From the NCBI RefSeq assembly GCF_016924755.1, contig NZ_JAFFJX010000002.1, positions 806,001-870,000 on the forward strand: DNA of 64,000 nt, given 5' to 3'. Shown in pieces: positions 54,147-61,275 of this stretch. Under the pieces are notes generated by a model that ran no database searches, was not told where the DNA came from, and saw only the letters and a list, made by a program, of their open reading frames with translations. The first letter of the stretch is position 1, and every line of letters begins with the position of its first letter. A program made the translations under genes and the position numbers. Origin of the DNA: Longitalea arenae (GTDB taxonomy: Bacteria > Bacteroidota > Bacteroidia > Chitinophagales > Chitinophagaceae).

Positions 54147-56294
54147 ATGCTCTCTCAACCAATTAGCGTAACTTTTGATATAGGGGGCGGACGCGAGGTT
54201 TCTATTGAAACCGGCCGCCTGGCCCGTCAGGCAGACGGAGCCGTAACGGTTCGCCAGGGCAATTGTATCTTACTGGCCACAGTTGTTGCCAATAAAGAAC
54301 CCAAGGAAGGACAGGAGTTCTTTCCCCTGGTAGTTGATTATATGGAAAAATTTGCGGCCGCCGGCCGTATCCCCGGTTCATTCTTCAAACGCGAAGGCAA
54401 ACTGAGCGATTATGAAGTGCTGGTGAGCCGGTTGATCGACCGCGCTTTGCGCCCGCTTTTCCCGGAAGATTATTTTTGCGATGTACAGGTGCTGGTAACG
54501 CTTATTTCAAGCGATAAAGAAGTAATGCCCGATGCACTGGCCTGCCTGGCCGCATCTGCAGCCCTGGCCGTTTCAGATATTCCCATTAAAGAGATCATTT
54601 CCGAAGTGCGTATAGGCCGCGTAGAAGGTCAGTACATCGTAAACCCCACTCGCAGTGAATTGGCCAATGCCGACATGGATTTCATGATTGGCGCTACCAG
54701 CAAGAACCTGATGATGGTGGAAGGCGAATCTGAAGAATGCAGTGAAGAAGACCTCGTGAAAGCCCTCGAGATCGCCCACGATGCGATCCGCATTCAGATC
54801 AAAGCCCAGGAAGAACTGCGCGCCAAAGTAGGCGTTCAAGGTAAACGGGAATATACCAAACCCGAGCAGAATCCTGAGCTGCAACAAAAAGTGATCGATT
54901 TCGCCAAAGATAAGATCTACCAGATCGCCCGCGCTGCTTCTGCCAAACACGACAGGAACGATGCGATCGATAACCTGAAAAAAGAACTGATCGAAAGCCT
55001 CGGCGAAGACGCTGAAGATGATGTTAAGAAAAAGGCTAAAAAATATTTCGACGACCTGCAATGGGAAGTGGTTCGTAATATGATCCTCGATGACCGCATC
55101 CGCTTGGATGGCCGTCAGCTCGACCAGGTTCGTCCGCTGAACATGGAAGTGGATATCCTGCCTTCGCCGCACGGTTCCGCTTTATTCACCCGTGGTGAAA
55201 CGCAATCTTTAACAACGGTCACTTTGGGTACGCCTTTAGATGAACTGCTGGTAGAAAGCGCCGCCACGTCTGACTACACCAAATTCATTTTACACTATAA
55301 CTTCCCGCCATTCTCAACCGGGGAGGTGAAAATGATGCGGGCGCCCGGCCGCCGCGAAGTAGGTCACGGTAACCTGGCCATGCGGTCACTGAAACAAATG
55401 ATGCCGGGTAATGAATATCCTTATACCGTTCGTATCGTAAGCGATATCCTGGAATCGAATGGTTCTTCTTCGATGGCTACCGTATGCGCCGGTTCGCTGG
55501 CCCTGATGGATGCCGGTGTGCCTATTCCCAAACACGTAAGTGGTGTGGCCATGGGTTTGATCACCCGCGCCAGCGATGGTAAATACGCCATTCTTACCGA
55601 TATCCTGGGCGATGAAGATCACCTGGGTGATATGGACTTCAAAGTAACCGGTACCCGCGAAGGCATTTGCGGTGTACAAATGGATATCAAGATAGACGGT
55701 TTAAGCATGGATACCATGCGTGAAGCGCTGGCGCAAGCCCGCAACGGCCGACTGCACATCCTCGATGCCATGTATGAAAGTATCGCCGAAGCAAGAGCGG
55801 AGGTGAAACCACATGCACCAAGAATGGAAAAACTCTTCATCGACAAGGAATTTATTGGTGCTGTGATCGGGCCCCAGGGTAAGATCATCCAGGAAATTCA
55901 ACGCGAAACCGGAACTACCATCAATATTGAAGAAATTGGTAACTACGGTGAAGTGAGCATCTTTAGTCCGGCCAAGGAAGGGCTTGAAAAAGCCGTTGCC
56001 TGGATCAAAGGCATCGTTGCCGTTCCTGAAGTAGGTTCAGTGTACGAAGCCACCGTGAAAGGCATTAAGGAATTCGGCGCATTTGTTGAATTCTTACCTG
56101 GCAAACAAGGTTTGTTACACATCAGCGAGATCAGCTGGAAACGCCTCGAAAGCATGGAAGGGGTGTTGAAAGAAGGCGATAAGCTGAAAGTGAAACTGAT
56201 CGGCATCGACCATAAGACCGGCAAGTTCAAACTGAGCCGTAAGATCCTGATGCCAAAACCAGAAGGTAAAAAACCTGAAAGTCCAACGTCATAG
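54147..56294 (+). CDS. pnp: Polyribonucleotide nucleotidyltransferase (PNPase)
   Basis: PNPase degrades RNA 3' to 5' with phosphate and is a core part of RNA turnover. The 715 residues contain the first RNase PH-like domain (about 10-145), an alpha-helical domain (about 150-300), the second catalytic domain (about 310-550: FSTGEVKMMRAPGRREVGHG, GSSSMATVCAGSLALMDAG), a KH domain (about 560-615: IGAVIGPQGKIIQEIQRETG) and an S1 domain (about 625-695: GSVYEATVKGIKEFGAFVEF). Order and length are standard. It lies downstream of rpsO and ends at its own terminator. Confidence 0.98.
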   Translation: MLSQPISVTFDIGGGREVSIETGRLARQADGAVTVRQGNCILLATVVANKEPKEGQEFFPLVVDYMEKFAAAGRIPGSFFKREGKLSDYEVLVSRLIDRALRPLFPEDYFCDVQVLVTLISSDKEVMPDALACLAASAALAVSDIPIKEIISEVRIGRVEGQYIVNPTRSELANADMDFMIGATSKNLMMVEGESEECSEEDLVKALEIAHDAIRIQIKAQEELRAKVGVQGKREYTKPEQNPELQQKVIDFAKDKIYQIARAASAKHDRNDAIDNLKKELIESLGEDAEDDVKKKAKKYFDDLQWEVVRNMILDDRIRLDGRQLDQVRPLNMEVDILPSPHGSALFTRGETQSLTTVTLGTPLDELLVESAATSDYTKFILHYNFPPFSTGEVKMMRAPGRREVGHGNLAMRSLKQMMPGNEYPYTVRIVSDILESNGSSSMATVCAGSLALMDAGVPIPKHVSGVAMGLITRASDGKYAILTDILGDEDHLGDMDFKVTGTREGICGVQMDIKIDGLSMDTMREALAQARNGRLHILDAMYESIAEARAEVKPHAPRMEKLFIDKEFIGAVIGPQGKIIQEIQRETGTTINIEEIGNYGEVSIFSPAKEGLEKAVAWIKGIVAVPEVGSVYEATVKGIKEFGAFVEFLPGKQGLLHISEISWKRLESMEGVLKEGDKLKVKLIGIDHKTGKFKLSRKILMPKPEGKKPESPTS

Positions 56295-56335
56295 TCATTA
56301 GCAATTTGCTATTCGACAATTGGCAAATATGATAC

Positions 56336-56368
56336 AAAGGCCTGTAACTAAAATTGCAGGCCTTTTTT
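56336..56368 (+). terminator. Intrinsic terminator of pnp
   Basis: AAAGGCCTG pairs with CAGGCCTTT and is followed by a T run. It is 23 bases ahead of the REP-like palindrome copy 2. Confidence 0.9.
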
Positions 56369-56390
56369 ATTTAAGGTGTTATTTGAGCCA

Positions 56391-56413
56391 TGCCACATTT
56401 TCAAAGTGTGGCA
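56391..56413. repeat. REP-like palindrome, copy 2
   Basis: TGCCACATTTT and AAAGTGTGGCA flank a C. One C-to-T change from copy 1 (45745-45769) converts a G-C pair to G-T, so the hairpin can still form in RNA. It lies in the leader of prmA. Confidence 0.85.
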
Positions 56414-56438
56414 CAGCCACCACCCCAACTTTTCAACT

Positions 56439-57254
56439 ATGCAGAATTATATACATGTCAGGTTCCAGCCTGTAACAAAAGAACAACAGGAGATCTTGAT
56501 CGCCCAATTAAGTGAACTGGGTTATGAAGGATTTGAGGAAGGCATCCATTTTATTTCAGCCTATATACCCGAAGAACAATTTAATGAACCGGATACTTAT
56601 GCGTTGATCGCCGGTACAGATACTTCTGTTTCAAAAGAAGTAATAGCACCCCGCAACTGGAACGAGGAATGGGAACAGCATTTTCATCCTGTTATCATTG
56701 ATGCATTCTGCGGTATACGCGCTCATTTTCATGCCCCCCTGCAACAGGTACAGCACGAGATCATCATTACGCCCAAAATGAGTTTTGGCACCGGGCATCA
56801 CGCTACCACACACCTGATGATCCAGGCCATGCAGCAGCTATCCTTCACCGGTAAAAATGTACTTGATTTTGGAACGGGCACCGGCGTATTGGCGATACTG
56901 GCAGAAAGGCTGGGCGCCAACCCGGTGCTTGCTATTGATAATGATGAATGGAGCATTAACAATGCGCAGGAAAATATAGCGCTTAATCACTGTTCAAACA
57001 TCACCATAGCGCAGGCAGATAGTTTACAAATGTCAACGGAATTCGACATAATCTTGGCCAATATCAATAAGCATGTACTTATTGCAAATATGCAGGCAAT
57101 TAAACAACATTTAACATTAGGTGGCGTTGTAATAATGAGCGGTCTTTTGATCGGGGACAGACCCGATATCGAAAAGTCGGCTATTGATTGTGGATTATCA
57201 GTTCTGGCGTGTAAGACAAGGGGAGATTGGATGTGTTTACTGTTAAAAAAATAA
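56439..57254 (+). CDS. prmA: Ribosomal protein L11 methyltransferase
   Basis: This is a 271-residue methyltransferase from the ATG at 56439; the longer frame from 56376 would translate the REP-like palindrome and is rejected. NWNEEWEQHFHPVII, PKMSFGTGHHATTHLMIQAM, VLDFGTGTGVLAILAERLGA (SAM site, about 145-165), AIDNDEWSINNAQEN and FDIILANINKHVL are the full PrmA set. It trimethylates lysines and the N-terminus of L11. It follows pnp after a terminator. Confidence 0.95.
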   Translation: MQNYIHVRFQPVTKEQQEILIAQLSELGYEGFEEGIHFISAYIPEEQFNEPDTYALIAGTDTSVSKEVIAPRNWNEEWEQHFHPVIIDAFCGIRAHFHAPLQQVQHEIIITPKMSFGTGHHATTHLMIQAMQQLSFTGKNVLDFGTGTGVLAILAERLGANPVLAIDNDEWSINNAQENIALNHCSNITIAQADSLQMSTEFDIILANINKHVLIANMQAIKQHLTLGGVVIMSGLLIGDRPDIEKSAIDCGLSVLACKTRGDWMCLLLKK

Positions 57255-57333
57255 TAACAGCAAGAACATGATAGTTACCAATTAATTAACTTTTTTTCCA
57301 TATTTTCGTCATCTAACTTCAACCAACTATTCA

Positions 57334-57993
57334 ATGAAAGAAGCTTTACTCATTGTAATAGCATATTTGATCGGCTCTATTCCAACAGCAGTTTGGGTTA
57401 GTAAAGCGTTTTTTGGAATCGATATCCGTGAATATGGCAGCGGAAATGCCGGTGCTACCAATACTTTCCGCGTTTTAGGCTCCAGATGGGGCACTTTTGT
57501 CATGATTATTGACATGTTAAAGGGCGTAGCCGCCACCAGCCTGTATATTTTACTTCCTTTTTATATGAGCGGGGCCAATGAGTGGGAGCGCACCAACTTT
57601 ATGGTTGGACTGGGCTTAGCCGCTGTATTAGGCCATATATTCCCGATCTGGGCCGATTTCCGGGGCGGGAAAGGGGTTGCCACCCTTTTTGGAATGATCC
57701 TCGCCATTCAGCCCCTGGTGGCCGTATTGTGCGTAGGCATTTTCCTCCTGGTTTTATATCTCACCCGTTTCGTATCACTCAGCTCCATACTTGCCAGCAT
57801 TGCCTTCGCCGTGTTCATCCTGGTGATCTTTAATGAAAAAGAGCCATTGTACCGGGCCTTTGCCATTGCGGTGGCCTTACTGGTAGTTCTTACACACCAG
57901 AAGAATATCTCCCGCCTCTTACGTGGCAGCGAAAGCAAAGTTCCTATCTTAAAGTACCGTGACCGCCGCAGAGAGCGCAGAAGAAACAAATAA
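57334..57993 (+). CDS. plsY: Glycerol-3-phosphate 1-O-acyltransferase (acyl-phosphate dependent)
   Basis: PlsY transfers the acyl group of acyl phosphate to glycerol 3-phosphate, the first step of phospholipid synthesis. The 219-residue protein has five or more membrane helices and the three family motifs: GSIPTAVWVSKAF followed by REYGSGNAGATNTFRVLG (about 28-50), GHIFPIWADFRGGKGVATLFG (about 95-115) and a later SLSSILASIAF. The basic C-terminal tail (DRRRERRRN) ends just one base before the heptad array at 57994 begins. Confidence 0.95.
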   Translation: MKEALLIVIAYLIGSIPTAVWVSKAFFGIDIREYGSGNAGATNTFRVLGSRWGTFVMIIDMLKGVAATSLYILLPFYMSGANEWERTNFMVGLGLAAVLGHIFPIWADFRGGKGVATLFGMILAIQPLVAVLCVGIFLLVLYLTRFVSLSSILASIAFAVFILVIFNEKEPLYRAFAIAVALLVVLTHQKNISRLLRGSESKVPILKYRDRRRERRRNK

Positions 57994-58184
57994 CGGTTTG
58001 TGGTTTATGGTTTGTTGTTTGTGGTTGTTCAATCTTTTGGGCTCGCTATAAACAGGTTTATAGTTTATGGTTTGTGGTTTGTAGTTGTTCAACCTTTTGC
58101 GCTCGCTACTGATAGTTAAACAGGTTTATAGTTTATCGTTTTTTGTTTATGGTTGATCAATTTTTTCTGCTCGCTACTGAGCCT
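57994..58184. repeat. Three tandem units of five family B heptads plus a fixed tail
   Basis: Each unit has five 7-base TGGTTTA-like repeats (starting 57994, 58054 and 58122) followed by a TCAAYYTTTT-xx-GCTCGCTA segment. Unit lengths are about 60, 68 and 63 bases. It starts immediately after the plsY stop codon. Confidence 0.87.
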
Positions 58185-58320
58185 TAGCTCATGAACCTGG
58201 GAACTTAACAACTCGCGGACCATAGAAACTAATAACTCATGGACTCATGAAGTGAATGACTTAAGAACTTAGAAACTGAATAACTTAAGAACTCATGAAC
58301 TGATTAACTCATGAAGCGAT
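58185..58320. repeat. Degenerate octad array of 17 units
   Basis: Seventeen consecutive 8-base units without a phase change; examples are TAACTCAT, GAACTCAT, GAACTTAA, GGACTCAT, GAACTGAT and TAACTTAA. Consensus is about GAACTYAT. It directly follows the family B array and ends 179 bases before the M48 gene start. Confidence 0.87.
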
Positions 58321-58499
58321 TGTAGAATAAATTCCTCCAACCTTTTATTGCACTTTCCTGTTAGGATACAAATATGTCCTGTTTATTATTTTGATGTTGC
58401 CGTTTTCATTTTATAAGTTTGTTAAAGAATCAGTTATAATCTGCATAATTTGCAGTTGGAATTAAACAGGCCGAAGAGCTTGGTATAAGGATTGTTTAA

Positions 58500-59345
58500 A
58501 TGAATAGAAGAAAACCTATAGAAATGAAACAAGTTATGCATAAAGTTATTATTGCTGCCGTGCTGGCAACAGGTATAACTTCCTGCTCCCAGAACTCCAT
58601 CACGGGCAGGAACCAGCTTTCCCTTTATAACGAAGCCGACATTCAATCAATGGCCTCCCAGCAGTACCAGCAGTTCTTAAGCCAGAATAAGGTGGTTAGC
58701 GCCAGTGCCAATAAAGACGCCGAAATGGTGCGCCGCGTAGGCGCCAGGCTGGTGGCTGCCATCAATCAGTATTATGCCTCCAAAGGCCTTACCCAGGAAC
58801 TGGAAGGTTATAAATGGGAATACAATCTCGTTGATTCAAAAGAAGTGAACGCCTGGTGTATGCCTGGCGGAAAGATCGTAGTATATACCGGTTTATTACC
58901 CATCACACAGAATGAAGCCGCCCTGGCCGTTGTAGTAGGCCACGAGATCGCCCATGCCCTGGCAAAACATGGTAATGAAAGAATGAGCCAGGCAACCGTT
59001 CAGCAATTGGGTGGTGTAGCCCTGCAAACCGCCATCGCCAATAAAAGCGCCGCTGCTCAGAACTTACTGCTGAGCGCTTATGGTATTGGTTCTAATGTAG
59101 GTGCTCTGTTGCCATTCTCCCGTAAACAGGAGCTGGAAGCAGACCGGTACGGATTGATCTTCTCCGCTATGGCTGGTTATAATCCCCAGGAAGCAATTCC
59201 TTTATGGGAAAGAATGAAAGCAGCCGGCGGCAGTTCAAAACCACCGGAAATCTTAAGCACCCACCCGGCCGAAGATACACGTATCGCTAAATTGCGGGAG
59301 CTTATGCCGGAGGCTATGAAGTATTATAAACCCGTAGGTAAATAG
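58500..59345 (+). CDS. M48-family metallopeptidase lipoprotein (BepA/YcaL-like)
   Basis: This is a 281-residue protein from the ATG at 58500; ATG at 58524 is an alternative giving a shorter leader. The leader ends TGITSC, so it is lipid-anchored, probably in the periplasm. HEIAH at 148-152 is the zinc motif, and ELEAD at 211-215 provides the third ligand. CMPGGKIVVYTGLLP and STHPAEDTRIAKL are typical of Loi/Oma1-type peptidases in outer-membrane quality control. It is monocistronic with a terminator at 59366-59393. The upstream gap is filled by repeat arrays. Confidence 0.92.
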   Translation: MNRRKPIEMKQVMHKVIIAAVLATGITSCSQNSITGRNQLSLYNEADIQSMASQQYQQFLSQNKVVSASANKDAEMVRRVGARLVAAINQYYASKGLTQELEGYKWEYNLVDSKEVNAWCMPGGKIVVYTGLLPITQNEAALAVVVGHEIAHALAKHGNERMSQATVQQLGGVALQTAIANKSAAAQNLLLSAYGIGSNVGALLPFSRKQELEADRYGLIFSAMAGYNPQEAIPLWERMKAAGGSSKPPEILSTHPAEDTRIAKLRELMPEAMKYYKPVGK

Positions 59346-59365
59346 CACAGCTTACAATATTTGTC

Positions 59366-59393
59366 AAAGCGTCCCATACCGGGGCGCTTTTTT
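59366..59393 (+). terminator. Intrinsic terminator of the M48 gene
   Basis: AAAGCGTCCC pairs with GGGGCGCTTT around ATACC, followed by T. Confidence 0.85.
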
Positions 59394-59481
59394 AGTTATT
59401 AGATGAATGAGGATGTATGAAAAATAACGGAAGCGTTTGAGAATCGCTTAAACGACTACCTGCGCCACCAGGTACCCAAAT

Positions 59482-59534
59482 AAAAAGAGGCTGCATCATA
59501 CTTCACTTCACTTTTGATACAGCCTCTTATTTTT
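59482..59534. terminator. Bidirectional terminator between M48 and rsgA genes
   Basis: AAGAGGCTG and ATCA pair with TGAT and CAGCCTCTT around a 16-base loop. An A run on the left and a T run on the right let it work on both strands, ending rsgA from the right. Confidence 0.85.
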
Positions 59535-59549
59535 CTCCAAAACTGCCTA

Positions 59550-60611
59550 TCAGTACTTCCTGTTCCTGCGGTGTTTTACCACCTGCTTTACCATTTTTGA
59601 AAACCGCCTTTCGTGTTGCCGCCTGTCGGCTTCACTGGCCTTAAAGTGGTTTTGCTCTCGCAATAATTTCAGATAGCTGCGATATACGAGTTCAGGTAAT
59701 GTACCGTTTTCGACGGCTGTTAGGATCGCACAACCCGGTTCATGCTGATGGGTGCAGTCGCCAAACCGGCATAACGGCGCCAATTCGTCTATCAGCGGGT
59801 GATGTACGCCTTCACTTTCTGCGGCTCCCGTAAGGCCGAACTCGCGCATGCCCGGTGCGTCAATGATTATGCTGCCATTGGGTAGCAATACGAGATGCCT
59901 TGCAGTAGTGGTATGTTTACCCTTGTTGTTGGCACTGCTGGTAGCACCTTCCGCCTGCATCTTATAACCCAGCAGGCTGTTGAGCAGGGTGCTTTTGCCA
60001 ACGCCCGATGATCCCAGCAGGATATAGGTGTGGCGGCGCAAAAGATACTGGCTAGTCCATTCATATTGGAGCGCCGGCTTGAGCGCACTGGTGAGCAGTA
60101 CAGGACAATTGTACCCCAGCTCGTGCACCTGTTGCCGGTATATTTCGGGATCGGGTACAAGGTCTGCTTTATTGAGGATGATGATAGGTTTAATATTGCA
60201 CTGCACGATCTGCTGCAGGTAGCGTTGCAGCCGCATGAGGTTATAGTCGCGGTCGAGCCCCTGCACGATAAAGGCCGCATCGATATTGGCTGCCAGCACC
60301 TGGAGGCCGCTTTCAGTGCCTGGTGCTTTCCGGCTCAGTTGATTGAAACGGGGCAGGGTGTCGATGATAACGCCTCCCTCTTCATAACATTTCAGCAAGA
60401 CCCAATCGCCCACCTTAGGGTAGGCTTCCGGTTCGCGGCTGTTCATGAGGGCGCCGGAGAGTTGTGCTTCCACGTTACCACCTTCGGTAATTACCAGATG
60501 TTTAAATCCCTGGATAGAAAGGACCCTGGCGGCTTCGAGTCCTGATGACCGGCTTATTTCGAATTGATGCTTGAAATGCTCATTCCATCCGTACGACTGG
60601 AGTGTCGACAT
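59550..60611 (-). CDS. rsgA: Ribosome small-subunit-dependent GTPase A
   Basis: RsgA helps the last steps of 30S maturation as a circularly permuted GTPase. The 353 residues (ATG at 60611; 13 extra codons rejected) show an OB-like start, ILNKADLV (G4), LLGSSGVGKSTLLNSLLG (G1), TTTARHLVLLPNGSIIIDAPGMREFG (G2/G3) and the C-terminal zinc site CRFGDCTHQHEPGCAIL. The tail after 300 is basic, as in the family. It has its own transcription unit, with a nested hairpin at 60687-60736 in the likely leader. Confidence 0.95.
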   Translation of the reverse strand: MSTLQSYGWNEHFKHQFEISRSSGLEAARVLSIQGFKHLVITEGGNVEAQLSGALMNSREPEAYPKVGDWVLLKCYEEGGVIIDTLPRFNQLSRKAPGTESGLQVLAANIDAAFIVQGLDRDYNLMRLQRYLQQIVQCNIKPIIILNKADLVPDPEIYRQQVHELGYNCPVLLTSALKPALQYEWTSQYLLRRHTYILLGSSGVGKSTLLNSLLGYKMQAEGATSSANNKGKHTTTARHLVLLPNGSIIIDAPGMREFGLTGAAESEGVHHPLIDELAPLCRFGDCTHQHEPGCAILTAVENGTLPELVYRSYLKLLREQNHFKASEADRRQHERRFSKMVKQVVKHRRNRKY

Positions 60612-60686
60612 GGTATAAATAATTTTGCCTTGCTTGTGCGGTACATGCACAACATAGCGGTTACAATAATGTAATTAAAGACTTTC

Positions 60687-60736
60687 ACGCAGGTGAACGG
60701 AGATTGTCAAAGCAACATAGCTTTGCGGACCTGCGT
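60687..60736 (-). promoter_or_regulatory. Nested hairpin in the rsgA leader region
   Basis: ACGCAGGT (60687-60694) pairs with ACCTGCGT (60729-60736), enclosing CAAAGC/GCTTTG (60708-60713 and 60720-60725). It lies 76 bases upstream of the rsgA ATG and could fold in the transcript on either strand. Confidence 0.6.
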
Positions 60737-61184
60737 TAAGCAACAATGATCGACAGAAGATAATATGGTGACTGGCGTGTCATGAGATGCAAAAGTAATC
60801 ATTTTGATGATATGTCTGCGCGCTTAATGCCGCCGGTATTTTTACGATTCCATTTAGTAATAACTGAAGCATTGACGCCTGCATGTGAATAACCAACCCT
60901 GATAGAGCCCCTTTTTATGATTATGATCGGCAAAAGTGGCACATAGCTTGTTTTCTACCCCCATGAATCAACAACAGCATCTTCCCTAAATAAGCTGTTA
61001 TACTGTATGCGTGGTTAAGGTTGGATTTTCTGCCCATGTATCGCAGGTCCCGGACCGGCTCCCCCGCCGGTGTGAAAAAAGTATAACAGTACCGTTGAAA
61101 GGTCCAGATATCCTCTCTATCGTCAATCGTTTAGCGTGATTCGACAATGCCAGCTGATGGTCAAAAGCCGAGGCAGTCAGTAAT

Positions 61185-61205
61185 GTTTACTACTATGTAG
61201 TAAAC
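61185..61205. promoter_or_regulatory. Perfect palindrome, operator-like
   Basis: GTTTACTAC and GTAGTAAAC are exact inverted arms around TAT, 70 bases before the amidase ATG. Size and symmetry suit a dimeric repressor. Confidence 0.6.
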
Positions 61206-61275
61206 GACGCATTCATATGCCTGGCGGCTGTCGATTGCCGGTTAAACAATCCTGTCAATTAAACCTCATTTCATT

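Larger units (their letters stand above)
60612..61275. other. 664-base divergent region with two structured elements
   Basis: No gene is supported between rsgA and the amidase. It carries a nested hairpin (60687-60736) near rsgA and a perfect palindrome (61185-61205) near the amidase. The centre, 60740-61180, shows no clear feature. Confidence 0.5.

Noticed and set aside
56376-56438. N-terminal extension of PrmA
   Set aside because: It would translate the REP-like palindrome; the conserved PrmA start fits the ATG at 56439.
57994-58320. CRISPR array
   Set aside because: Units of 7-8 bases without spacers and no cas genes nearby; the period and divergence do not fit CRISPR.
60740-61180. tRNA or other structural RNA gene
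   Set aside because: No cloverleaf-compatible arms or conserved TTC loop could be found here or in any other gap of the window.
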